The notes beneath the pieces were generated by a model. The model did no database searches. It was not told where the DNA came from and saw only the letters and a program-made list of their open reading frames with translations. 14,078 nucleotides of DNA. Origin: JBEKHI01 sp050012355. Its GTDB lineage: Bacteria; Actinomycetota; Actinomycetes; Streptosporangiales; Streptosporangiaceae. Position numbers and translations under genes: made by a program. Of the stretch, positions 1-6,996 are shown piece by piece. The DNA lies in assembly GCA_050012355.1 (NCBI GenBank), contig JBEKHI010000210.1, positions 1 to 14,078 of the forward strand, written 5' to 3'. Positions within the stretch are counted from its first letter, which is position 1. The number at the start of each line of letters is the position of its first letter.

Positions 1-2
1 GG

Positions 3-1511
3 GATGCGCTCGGCAGCCCGGACACCGGATACGGCATCGGCGTCGGATCCGCGTCGCAATATGAGCACGACTGCGTGACCCGCAACGGCGAGGGCGGTTT
101 CAACAATGGCACCGCCACGGCCACGCTCCAGGATCCGGCCCCGTGGGGCGGTCCGGCCGATTACACGGTCGAGCAGGACGAGGTCAGCGATAACGCCATC
201 GCTACCTGCCAGGTCGCCTGGGGATGCAAACCGGGGGTGTGGGGAGACCCGGACGGGGTCGCCGCCGGCATCAAGGTCTTCTGGTCGCTGAACGGGACGA
301 TCGACCACAACTACATCCACGACAACTACGGGGATGGCGTGTGGCCGGACACGAACAACAGCGGGCTCGACATCTCCCATAACTACATTTCCGACAACCT
401 CGAGTCAGCCATCGACTATGAGGCTTCGTACAATGCCAACATCAGCCACAACGTGGTCACCGGAAACGGCTGGAACCCGAAGGGCACGTCTGAGTGGGCA
501 GGCTGGCCGAACGGGTACCAGACATCGAACGGCGGTGGCCCCGACTTCGCCGACGGCGCTATCTACATAGACAACTCCGGCGGAGCATCCGACGTTCGCA
601 GCGGGTCGACCAGGTACCTCGGAAAGCTCAACGTCACGGGGAACGTCCTGACCAATAACTTCGGCGGCATCGTCGCCTTCCAGGACCGCAACCGGTTCTG
701 CGGCGAGGGACCGGACGGCGGCCAGGGGACGTGCACGGTGAACGGGGACTATTCGGGCGGGAAGACGACCGGGTCTCCGTACTACGAGCAGCCCACCAGC
801 TACGCCGACGACGCCACGGCCACCGCCGGGTCCGTCTCGCTGAGTTCGGCCGCGGGCTTTCTCTCGAACTACACCGGCAAACCGGCTGCTCCCGGCGCCG
901 GATGGACCGTCGCGGCCTACAACACCAACACCGGCAACCTGCTGCCGGGGGTCTTCCCCGCGGGCGAGACCATCGCCTCCTGCAGTGGGCCGACGTCGTG
1001 CACGCTGGCGAAGCCCGCGACGAGCGACTCCCATGGTGGCCAGGTGGAGATCGAGGCGGGGCCGCCCGGCGGCTGCGGCATGTACGATCTCATGGGCTCG
1101 GGCCTGGGCAAGGCGACCGGCAGCCCCCGCGCGCAGTACTTCGATGACTGCAACTGGTGGGTGCAGGATCTGCTGGTAGCCGGCAACTACTTCGAGCTGA
1201 CGGCCAACCCGAGCACCACCTGGGTGCCTGGCGAGGTGACCATGTGCACCGCGGCGACCGGCTGCGGTTACATGGCGCTGTACGCCAACACTGGCCCCTG
1301 CACGAACGGCTGCTTCTGGTCCCCGTACTCAAACCAGACGGACGCGAGTTACATCACGTCCGCTTCGGCGCACAATGTGTGGCGCGACAACATCTATGTC
1401 TGGAAGGGCTCGGGTTGCTGGCAATTCGAGGCCGGAGGGACCGGGCAAGTGCTATCGGAATCGTCGTGGCGCGGGTCTGAGGATTCCACTAGCACCTACG
1501 CCTGCCGCTGA
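3..1511 (+). CDS. Right-handed parallel beta-helix repeat protein, secreted (5' partial)
   Basis: The frame is open from the first bases of the window, so the true start lies upstream; 502 codons are visible and the stop is TGA at 1509-1511. The early part carries spaced repeats of the PbH1/NosD type (IDHNYIHDN, ISHNYISDN, ISHNVVTGN, LNVTGNVLTNN). Stacked Asn and hydrophobic positions of this kind build a parallel beta-helix. At least 15 Cys are visible, many in close pairs (SCSGPTSC, MCTAATGC, PCTNGC) and one next to the C-terminal Arg, which points to a disulfide-stabilised extracellular protein. The signal peptide would be outside the window. Family members are polysaccharide lyases, epimerases, hydrolases or surface proteins. 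No catalytic signature is recognisable, so the enzymatic role is open. A strong terminator follows directly. The beta-helix call is firm; the location is inferred from Cys content. Confidence 0.85.
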   Translation, partial: DALGSPDTGYGIGVGSASQYEHDCVTRNGEGGFNNGTATATLQDPAPWGGPADYTVEQDEVSDNAIATCQVAWGCKPGVWGDPDGVAAGIKVFWSLNGTIDHNYIHDNYGDGVWPDTNNSGLDISHNYISDNLESAIDYEASYNANISHNVVTGNGWNPKGTSEWAGWPNGYQTSNGGGPDFADGAIYIDNSGGASDVRSGSTRYLGKLNVTGNVLTNNFGGIVAFQDRNRFCGEGPDGGQGTCTVNGDYSGGKTTGSPYYEQPTSYADDATATAGSVSLSSAAGFLSNYTGKPAAPGAGWTVAAYNTNTGNLLPGVFPAGETIASCSGPTSCTLAKPATSDSHGGQVEIEAGPPGGCGMYDLMGSGLGKATGSPRAQYFDDCNWWVQDLLVAGNYFELTANPSTTWVPGEVTMCTAATGCGYMALYANTGPCTNGCFWSPYSNQTDASYITSASAHNVWRDNIYVWKGSGCWQFEAGGTGQVLSESSWRGSEDSTSTYACR

Positions 1512-1514
1512 ACG

Positions 1515-1555
1515 TAGTAAGGCCCGCACACCGTACCGGTGTGCGGGCCTTACTA
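1515..1555. terminator. Bidirectional intrinsic terminator, 19-bp perfect stem
   Basis: The arms 1515-1533 and 1537-1555 are perfectly complementary around a 3-base loop (TAC), with the core GGCCCGCACACCG pairing CGGTGTGCGGGCC. The AGTAA/TTACT ends give short A and T runs on either side, so the hairpin can act on both strands. It sits in the 53-base gap between the stop of the plus-strand beta-helix gene and the stop of the minus-strand flavoprotein gene, exactly where a shared terminator is expected. Confidence 0.9.
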
Positions 1556-1564
1556 GCGAAACCC

Positions 1565-2743
1565 CTAGCGGTGCGCTAGCTGCCTGGCGAGCTTGCGTGA
1601 CATGTTGTGCGTGCCAGCGATGAACCGGGCCGACGGGCCGTTGCTAACGGCGGCCGGCGCGCCGACGAAGTACAGCCCAGGCACGGTCGAGGCGCCGATA
1701 CGGCTCAGCACCGGGTACCCCTTGACCGTGTCGATCCGCCCGCGAAGATCTTCGGGCAGGAAGCCGAGCCGCTCCAGGTCAATCCGGTATCCGGTGCCGG
1801 CTATCACATGGTCCGCCCGGACGGACGACTGCTCGTCGCCGTCGAGCAGCACCCGGACGCCGCTGTCTTCGGCCACCGCTCCCTTTATCCGGTGTGAGGT
1901 CAGGGCGTCGATGACCCCGTCGACTCGGTCCTTGAGCCACCAGGACCCGTTCGGGCCGAGCACCGTTCGTGCCTTGGTGATCCGCATGTCTTCCGGCAGC
2001 CTGCGGAACAGCGTCGGCCGGTACCAGAACGCGCAGTGCCAGCCCTCGCACAGCTGATTGACCGGACGCTTGATCCGCCCGATCGGTCCGAGGTGCGCCG
2101 GGTTCGGATCGTTCCAGCTAAGCGCCTTGACTCGCGCGATGATCTGGACATCGGTGCCCTGCTCGTGCAGCAGCGCGGCGGTCTCGAGCGCGGACTGTCC
2201 GGCCCCCACGACAGCCACCCGCTGGCCGCGGAACTTAGTGAGGTCGCTGTGCTCAGAAACGTGGCTGACCAGGTCGGCGGGCAAGCCGGAGAGCTCATCG
2301 GCGATGTGCGCGTAGGGGATGACCCCGGTCGCGACCACGATCTGCCGGGCGGTCAGCGGTTCGGCGTCGGCGAACGAGACCAGGAACCCGTCACTTGCCG
2401 TGGAGACCTGGGCCACGGTGATGTCGCGGATGTCCGGCACGAGTTCCTTGGTATACCAGTCGGTGTAATCAAGGAAATGGTCAAGCTTCACCGGCCCGAC
2501 CCGGTCCACGTAGTCGATCCCGTGCTGCTTGCTGTAGGCGGCGAGGTCGTACCCGTCGCTCGGCGACGCGATGGCCGACGCGTACGGCTCGGACTTCATC
2601 AGCATTCCGGGCGGCACATGCGCGCGGTACGTGTTCATGGGCTTGCCCACGATGACATGGTTGACGTTTAGCGCGCTCAGGTGCGCCGAGATCGAGAGCC
2701 CGAAAGGCCCGGCACCGATTATGAGTACGTCAGTTGCTGGCAT
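1565..2743 (-). CDS. FAD-dependent oxidoreductase / flavin monooxygenase-like protein
   Basis: A 392-aa two-dinucleotide-fold flavoprotein. The N-terminal FAD site is DVLIIGAGPFG (Gly10, 12, 15). A second Rossmann motif, VAVVGAGQSALE (Gly180, 182), fits NAD(P)H binding. An ATG motif at 138-140, AGTGYR at 315-320 and a late GLYFVGAPA FAD-contact segment (356-364) complete the pattern of flavin-containing and N-hydroxylating monooxygenases. The start is ATG at 2743, because AAAGGGAG lies 6 bases upstream on the minus strand; an upstream ATG at 2767 would put this site inside the gene. The gene overlaps the end of the upstream ATP-grasp gene by 14 bases, so the two are surely cotranscribed. The substrate is unknown: N- or C-hydroxylation, Baeyer-Villiger oxidation or simple oxidation are all possible. 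It probably acts in the cytoplasm, as no signal peptide or membrane segment is seen. Confidence 0.85.
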   Translation of the reverse strand: MPATDVLIIGAGPFGLSISAHLSALNVNHVIVGKPMNTYRAHVPPGMLMKSEPYASAIASPSDGYDLAAYSKQHGIDYVDRVGPVKLDHFLDYTDWYTKELVPDIRDITVAQVSTASDGFLVSFADAEPLTARQIVVATGVIPYAHIADELSGLPADLVSHVSEHSDLTKFRGQRVAVVGAGQSALETAALLHEQGTDVQIIARVKALSWNDPNPAHLGPIGRIKRPVNQLCEGWHCAFWYRPTLFRRLPEDMRITKARTVLGPNGSWWLKDRVDGVIDALTSHRIKGAVAEDSGVRVLLDGDEQSSVRADHVIAGTGYRIDLERLGFLPEDLRGRIDTVKGYPVLSRIGASTVPGLYFVGAPAAVSNGPSARFIAGTHNMSRKLARQLAHR

Positions 2744-4052
2744 GCAGCGCTCCCTTTCCATCAGCATTCACTGCTGTCGATCGCGATCGTTGTGACCTTC
2801 TGACTACCGCCGCCGTTACCCGCATCTCCGCCATAAACGGGCGCAGATCATGCCAGTCGAAGCAGTCGTAGTACCGAGTACGGAAGAATTCCGTGCCAAA
2901 TGTCAGCAGCGACTGAACGCGGGATACGGTGTCTGGCCGGCCCGCGCTGAGCTGATTGTCGCGCAGCCAGCGCAAGTCGCCGTGCAGCCAGCGCGTCCTG
3001 ACGCCGGTCCGGTATCTGGTGGTGCGGGTCACCGGACGACCGGTCGCCCACTGCCAGATCATCAGCGGGAAATCAACACCGGAATGCACCGCGTTCTCGA
3101 TGGTCCCGGCCAGCCTTGGATTGATCTCCATGAGGAGTGGATGACCATCGGCGTCGCGGCGGAATTCGACTTCGCAGACGCCCTCGATCCCGACGGCCTT
3201 GGCCAGCCGGATCGCCGAATCGTAGATGTCCGGCGGTACCGCGATGCTCTCCCGCATGACCGACGCGCCGCCGAGCGGCGGGCTGGTCCGGTGGGCTATG
3301 TGCCCGCAGCTGGCGACGACCTCACCATCCGCGATGAACAGGGTGACTCCCTCGCGGCGGCCGGATGCCCATTGCTGGGCGAGCACGCTCGAACCGGCGG
3401 CGATGAACTCCCTGCTCAGCTCGGTGGCTTCGGCCTCGTTGACGACCTCGCTCGGAACGATCCTGGCACTGGTGTTGCCGGTCCACGAGACGCTCGGCTT
3501 GAGCACGAACGGGAACGCGAACTCCGACAGCACGGACGGCAGCTCGTCGAGTGAGTCGAATCGCCGGGTCCGTGGCTGCGGAATGCCGAGCCTGCTGGCC
3601 ACCTCGAGCGTCCGGTCCTTGTCGGTGGCGATCTCCAGGGCGGAGTCCGGCGCCACCGCGAGAGTGCAGCCGAGCTCCGCGAGCTCCTTGCGCCGCGGGG
3701 CAAGCGCCGCGATGACACCATCGCCGGTCGGCAGCACGACTTGTGTCGGGTGCTCGCGGACGAATCCGGTTACCGCGTCGCCGAAGGCGTCAGCGTCCTC
3801 CGCGTAGCTTGGAAGCGTCAGTTTGTACGCGCAGTACCGTGACCGGAATGCCGGCACCGGTAGTGACGGCCGGTACTCCACGAAGCTTTCGCCCAAGGCA
3901 ACGCGCAGCCCTGCCCGGCCGAGACTGCGCACGCTCGCTAGGCTCTGTTTGTGCCCGGCGTCGAGAATCAGGACGTCGTAGCCATCGGCATGCGGATCTT
4001 GCCAGGCGGCCGCCATGCCGCTCAATCCCATAACCCACCCCACCCCAGCCAT
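2730..4052 (-). CDS. ATP-grasp superfamily ligase (carboligase-like)
   Basis: A 440-aa protein if it starts at 4052. An N-terminal Rossmann-like pre-ATP-grasp domain (DVLILDAGHKQSLASVRSLG, 26-45) is followed by an ATP-grasp fold with TDKDRT (143-148), the phosphate-binding Lys in FPFVLKPS (Lys185), and the metal-binding pair EVEFRRD (294-300) and LMEINPRLAG (307-316, Glu309 and Asn311). Such enzymes join a carboxylate, through an acyl phosphate, to an amine, thiol or hydroxyl. The layout resembles the predicted ATP-dependent carboligases of COG3919, often found beside glycosyltransferase or surface-polysaccharide genes. Other possible starts are ATG at 4031 and 4016; none has a clear ribosome site, though G-rich sequence precedes 4031. 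It is the first gene of a two-gene minus-strand unit with the flavoprotein. The C-terminal tail (410-440) is basic and low in complexity. The family call is firm; the substrate is unknown. Confidence 0.82.
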   Translation of the reverse strand: MAGVGWVMGLSGMAAAWQDPHADGYDVLILDAGHKQSLASVRSLGRAGLRVALGESFVEYRPSLPVPAFRSRYCAYKLTLPSYAEDADAFGDAVTGFVREHPTQVVLPTGDGVIAALAPRRKELAELGCTLAVAPDSALEIATDKDRTLEVASRLGIPQPRTRRFDSLDELPSVLSEFAFPFVLKPSVSWTGNTSARIVPSEVVNEAEATELSREFIAAGSSVLAQQWASGRREGVTLFIADGEVVASCGHIAHRTSPPLGGASVMRESIAVPPDIYDSAIRLAKAVGIEGVCEVEFRRDADGHPLLMEINPRLAGTIENAVHSGVDFPLMIWQWATGRPVTRTTRYRTGVRTRWLHGDLRWLRDNQLSAGRPDTVSRVQSLLTFGTEFFRTRYYDCFDWHDLRPFMAEMRVTAAVVRRSQRSRSTAVNADGKGALHASN

Positions 4053-4110
4053 AGGTCATTAGCTCTAATAGGAGCAGCTGGGAACCCATTTGATGCACTC
4101 CGGGACTGAA

Positions 4111-4128
4111 AAATTCTCAGAAATTCAG
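4111..4128. repeat. Tandem AAATTC direct repeats, possible operator
   Basis: AAATTCTCAG at 4111-4120 is followed at once by AAATTCAG at 4121-4128, so the AAATTC copies begin 10 bases apart, about one helical turn. The patch is strikingly A/T-rich for this genome and lies in the 185-base gap between the divergent ATP-grasp (-) and exported-protein (+) genes. Direct half-sites one turn apart are a common regulator-binding layout. I could not place a convincing -35/-10 pair in this gap on either strand, so its role as an operator is inference. Confidence 0.4.
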
Positions 4129-4237
4129 GTGTCCGCTTGGTTACCCAGCGTGTGCATGTGGTGGAGGTATCGTAATCGGGTACAACTTTTCATGGGGCTG
4201 GACTGTTTTCGTAGAGCTGAACCGGGGGTAGGGAAAC

Positions 4238-4828
4238 GTGCGCGTTGTTGGCGGGGGCAAGAAGTGGCGGGGCATCGTCTCGTTGCTCACACCGGTCGTC
4301 GTGGGGGTGACCCTCGCGTACGGCTGGTCGGCCGCCGACACCAGGATGGCCGCGTTCCGGCCGCCGGATGCCGGGCGGCTAAGGCCGGGCGCGCTGTCCG
4401 GTCACGGCCAGTCCGCCGGCAGTGTGGACGGGACCGGCACCGCCACCCAGCCGTCGGTACCGGTGGCGGGAAGCCATGTGGTCAGCCTGCCCAGCGGTTC
4501 CCCGCCGAGCAGGCACGAGCATGTCAGGCTCTCGGCGGATCGCGACAAGAGTCACAAGCCCCGCCATAAGCGACAGCGGCCGGGTAACCGGCATCCGCGG
4601 CTACCCACCGTCGCCACCCAGCGCCGGGTGAGCATCCCGCCGCCACGCCCCACGAAGTCGGCCGCACCCGAGCCGGATACCTCTTCCGGTGGCGCCGCCC
4701 CCGCCTCGCGGACATTTCCGGCACAGACCGGCGCGCCAGGTACACCGGATCGAAGCCACTCCGTTAGGCTTCCGTATCGGAAGTCAAGCTCAACGAGACG
4801 GCGAGGAGCCAGCGGTGGCCTCCATTGA
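4238..4828 (+). CDS. Exported or membrane-anchored low-complexity protein
   Basis: Unrecognised 196-aa protein. The N-terminus has basic residues (KKWRG, 8-12) followed by a hydrophobic stretch at about 13-30 (IVSLLTPVVVGVTLAYGW): either an uncleaved membrane anchor or a signal peptide (possible cut after SAA). The rest is disordered, rich in Pro, Ser, Thr and Gly. It includes a strongly basic His/Arg/Lys block at 92-121 and a second basic tail (RKSSSTRRR, 181-189). No globular domain or Cys is seen. The start is GTG at 4238, with G-rich sequence (4224-4233) as a possible ribosome site. High G/C at third positions through about 4740 supports coding; it weakens over the last 30 codons. It overlaps the eno start by 14 bases, which is unusual for two functionally unrelated genes. 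In Streptomyces the place before eno holds secreted wall-active (Rpf-type) genes, but no such domain is present here. Confidence 0.55.
   Translation: MRVVGGGKKWRGIVSLLTPVVVGVTLAYGWSAADTRMAAFRPPDAGRLRPGALSGHGQSAGSVDGTGTATQPSVPVAGSHVVSLPSGSPPSRHEHVRLSADRDKSHKPRHKRQRPGNRHPRLPTVATQRRVSIPPPRPTKSAAPEPDTSSGGAAPASRTFPAQTGAPGTPDRSHSVRLPYRKSSSTRRRGASGGLH
4769..4783 (+). other. Small hairpin just upstream of the eno ribosome site
   Basis: CTTCCG (4769-4774) and CGGAAG (4778-4783) pair perfectly around a TAT loop, extendable by one G-T and one G-C pair to 4767-4785. It lies 19 bases before the GAGGAG ribosome site of eno and inside the end of the upstream open reading frame. TAGGCT at 4765-4770 also resembles a -10 box, but no matching -35 is seen. 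It may be a leader structure, an mRNA-end stabiliser, or chance. Confidence 0.3.
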
Positions 4829-6095
4829 AGCAATCCATGCCAGGCAAATCCTGGACTCACGGGGTAACCCGACCCTTGAGGTCGAGGTAGCGCTTGATGA
4901 CGGGACCGTCGGGCGGGCCGGGGTGCCAAGCGGGGCGAGCACCGGCGCGTTCGAGGCCGTGGAGCTCCGTGACGGCGACAGTGAGTACGGCGGCAAGGGG
5001 GTCACCCGGGCGGCGGCGGGCGTGGTCGACGAGATCCAGCCAGAACTGCTCGGGCACGAGGCGGATGACCAGCGGCTGGTCGACCAGGCGCTCATCGAGC
5101 TCGACCGCACGCCAAACAAGGCGCGCCTAGGCGCCAACGCGCTCGTCGGTGTGTCGATGGCCGTGGCCCGGGCGGCGGCCGACTCGGCGGGCCTGCCGCT
5201 GTTCCGCTACCTCGGCGGCCCGAACGCGCATGTGCTGCCAGTCCCGATGATGAACATCCTCAACGGCGGCGCCCACGCGGACAACAATGTGGATATCCAG
5301 GAGTTCATGATCGCGCCGATCGGCGCGGCCACCTACTCCGAGGCGCTGCGCTGGGGCGCCGAGACCTACCAGGCGCTGAAATCCGTGCTCAAGCAGCGCG
5401 GTCTGTCCACCGGCGTCGGCGACGAGGGCGGCTTCGCCCCCGACCTGGAAAACAACCGGGCGGCGCTCGACCTGATCGTGGAGGCCATCGGCAAGACCGG
5501 GCTCACCCCAGGCCGTGATGTTGGGCTGGCGATCGACGCGGCGGCCACCGAGTTCTACAAGGACGGCGCCTACCTCTTCGACGGCAAGCCGCACTCCGCG
5601 CCGGAGCTGGCCGCCACCTACGCCGAGTGGCTGGACAACTACCCGCTGGTCTCGCTTGAGGACCCGCTGTCCGAGGAGGACTGGGTCGGCTGGCAGACGC
5701 TCACCGCCGAGATCGGCGACCGGGTACAGGTCGTGGGCGACGACCTGTTCGTCACCAACCCCGAGCGGCTGAGCCGCGGCATCGCCGAGAAGTCGGCGAA
5801 CGCACTGCTCGTGAAGCTGAACCAGATCGGTACCGTCACCGAGACCCTCGACGCGGTAAGCATGGCCCACCGTGCGGGCATGGCCTGCATGATCAGCCAC
5901 CGCTCGGGTGAGACCGATGACACGTTCATCTCCGACCTCGCGGTCGCGACGAACGCGGGCCAGCTCAAGACCGGCGCACCAGCGCGCGGCGAGCGGGTCG
6001 CCAAGTACAATCAGCTGCTGCGCATCGAGGAACTGCTCGGCGACGCGGCTAGGTACGCCGGCGCGGCCTCGTTCCCGAGGTTCTCCGCGGCCTGA
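4815..6095 (+). CDS. eno: Enolase (phosphopyruvate hydratase)
   Basis: Converts 2-phosphoglycerate to phosphoenolpyruvate in glycolysis and the reverse in gluconeogenesis; cytosolic and Mg-dependent. The 426 aa match the usual bacterial length. Visible landmarks are SGASTGAFEA (39-48, mobile loop), His154 in NGGAHADNN, Glu163, Glu204 in GDEGGF, the Mg ligands Asp241, Glu282 (LEDP) and the GDD at 308-310, the catalytic base Lys334 (LLVKLNQIGT), the signature SHRSGETDD (361-369) and Lys385 (LKTGAP). All are present, so it should be active. The start is GTG at 4815: GAGGAG sits 6 bases upstream and the product begins VASIEAIHARQILDSRGNP, as enolases do. An in-frame ATG at 4689 would add 42 residues absent from the family. 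The stop TGA overlaps the next ATG by one base. Conserved first core gene of this actinobacterial operon. Confidence 0.98.
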   Translation: MASIEAIHARQILDSRGNPTLEVEVALDDGTVGRAGVPSGASTGAFEAVELRDGDSEYGGKGVTRAAAGVVDEIQPELLGHEADDQRLVDQALIELDRTPNKARLGANALVGVSMAVARAAADSAGLPLFRYLGGPNAHVLPVPMMNILNGGAHADNNVDIQEFMIAPIGAATYSEALRWGAETYQALKSVLKQRGLSTGVGDEGGFAPDLENNRAALDLIVEAIGKTGLTPGRDVGLAIDAAATEFYKDGAYLFDGKPHSAPELAATYAEWLDNYPLVSLEDPLSEEDWVGWQTLTAEIGDRVQVVGDDLFVTNPERLSRGIAEKSANALLVKLNQIGTVTETLDAVSMAHRAGMACMISHRSGETDDTFISDLAVATNAGQLKTGAPARGERVAKYNQLLRIEELLGDAARYAGAASFPRFSAA

Positions 6096-6502
6096 TGGCA
6101 CAACCGCAGTCGTCCGCCCCCGCGCCGGTCCGCTCCGCGAAGCTGACCGGCCGGGCGGCGCTGCTGGCCGTGGTGATGTGCGTGATCGCGCTTAGCCTCG
6201 CGTACCCGGTGCGTGAGTACATCGCGCAGCGCCAGCAGATCAACGCGCTGCTGATCCAGGAGCAGTCGCTCACGGAGCAGGTCAAGAGCCTGGGGACTGA
6301 GGCGGGACAGCTCCAGCAGTCGTGGTACATCGAGCAGGAGGCGCGCGACATGCTGCACTGGTGTGGCGCGGGCGAGAACTGCTACGAGGTGGTCGACGGT
6401 TCGTCCCCGTTCGCCCCGACCGCCACGACTACCCAGTCGAAGGCCGCCACCCCGTGGTATGACAACCTCTGGCACTCGGTGCAGAAGGCCGACCAGAGGT
6501 GA
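6095..6502 (+). CDS. FtsB/DivIC-family septum formation initiator
   Basis: A 135-aa bitopic membrane protein. It has a short Pro/Ala-rich cytoplasmic tail, one membrane helix at about 20-38 (RAALLAVVMCVIALSLAY), then an extracytoplasmic coiled coil at about 41-80 rich in Gln and Glu with heptad Leu/Ile (INALLIQEQSLTEQVKSLG). It ends with the family's EARDMLHW-GENCYEVVDG region (82-102) and a Ser/Thr/Pro-rich tail. FtsB/DivIC proteins bridge FtsL and FtsQ in the divisome and help trigger septal wall synthesis. The ATG at 6095 overlaps the eno stop (TGATG) and its own stop overlaps the next start, so it is translationally coupled. Oddity: Cys90 and Cys96 fall where relatives usually have a Lys/Pro-Gly-Glu turn, and could form a small disulfide loop outside the cell. 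The family call is firm; orthology to a particular division gene is by position. Confidence 0.9.
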   Translation: MAQPQSSAPAPVRSAKLTGRAALLAVVMCVIALSLAYPVREYIAQRQQINALLIQEQSLTEQVKSLGTEAGQLQQSWYIEQEARDMLHWCGAGENCYEVVDGSSPFAPTATTTQSKAATPWYDNLWHSVQKADQR

Positions 6503-6996
6503 CCCCTTCTGACGAGGGAGTTATCGAGGCCCAGCTTGGCCGCCCGCCGCGCGGCCTGATGCGGGTGGCGCACCACTGTCCGTGCGGCCTGCCAGACGTT
6601 GTCCAGACCGCGCCCCGGCTGCCGGACGGCACGCCGTTCCCGACGCTGTATTACCTGACCTGCCCGCGCGCGACCGCCGCGCTCAGCGGGCTTGAGGCCG
6701 CCGGGATGATGCGGGAGATGACCGCGCGGCTGAGCGCCGTACCCGAGCTACGGTCCAGCTACCAGCGCGCGCACGAAAACTACCTTCATTGTCGTAACGA
6801 CGCGGCTCAGTCTGCCGGTGTCGCCCCGCTCCCTCCGGGTACGCAGAGCGCCGGCGGCATGCCCGACCGGGTCAAGTGCCTGCACGCGCTCGCCGCTCAC
6901 GAGCTGGCGGTGCCCGGGTCCAACCCGCTCGGCCGTGAGGCACTCGACGCCGCCGGCGAGTGGTGGTCGCGGGGTCCTTGCGTGGACGCCTCGTGA
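6499..6996 (+). CDS. DUF501 domain protein
   Basis: A 165-aa soluble protein with the DUF501 hallmarks: an N-terminal QLGRPPRGL, HHCPCG (25-30), FPTLYYLTCPR (47-57), the conserved MPDRVKCLHALAAHELA (121-137), then NPLG and a GEWW...PC ending. Several Cys and His (Cys27, Cys29, Cys55, Cys127, Cys161, His25, His26, His129, His134) recur in the conserved blocks and could bind metal, but no biochemical role is established for the family that I can name. The start GTG at 6499 overlaps the stop of the ftsB-like gene by 4 bases (GTGA), and its own end overlaps the ppx start in the same way. The fixed place between ftsB and ppx is typical of Actinomycetota. Confidence 0.93.
   Translation: MTPSDEGVIEAQLGRPPRGLMRVAHHCPCGLPDVVQTAPRLPDGTPFPTLYYLTCPRATAALSGLEAAGMMREMTARLSAVPELRSSYQRAHENYLHCRNDAAQSAGVAPLPPGTQSAGGMPDRVKCLHALAAHELAVPGSNPLGREALDAAGEWWSRGPCVDAS

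Noticed and set aside
4053..4237. Possible cyclic-di-AMP (ydaO-type) riboswitch before the exported gene
   Set aside because: Considered because the Streptomyces eno-proximal rpf gene has one, but the gap is too short and I see no matching conserved blocks or stems.
4689..4814. Longer enolase starting at ATG 4689
   Set aside because: The extra 42 residues are Arg/Pro-rich and absent from enolases, and a good ribosome site precedes the GTG at 4815.
5127..6101. Minus-strand open frame of 324 codons opposite eno
   Set aside because: It mirrors the enolase gene, whose catalytic residues are all present. Long antisense frames are expected where the sense strand has a strong third-position G/C bias, and the product has no recognisable motif.
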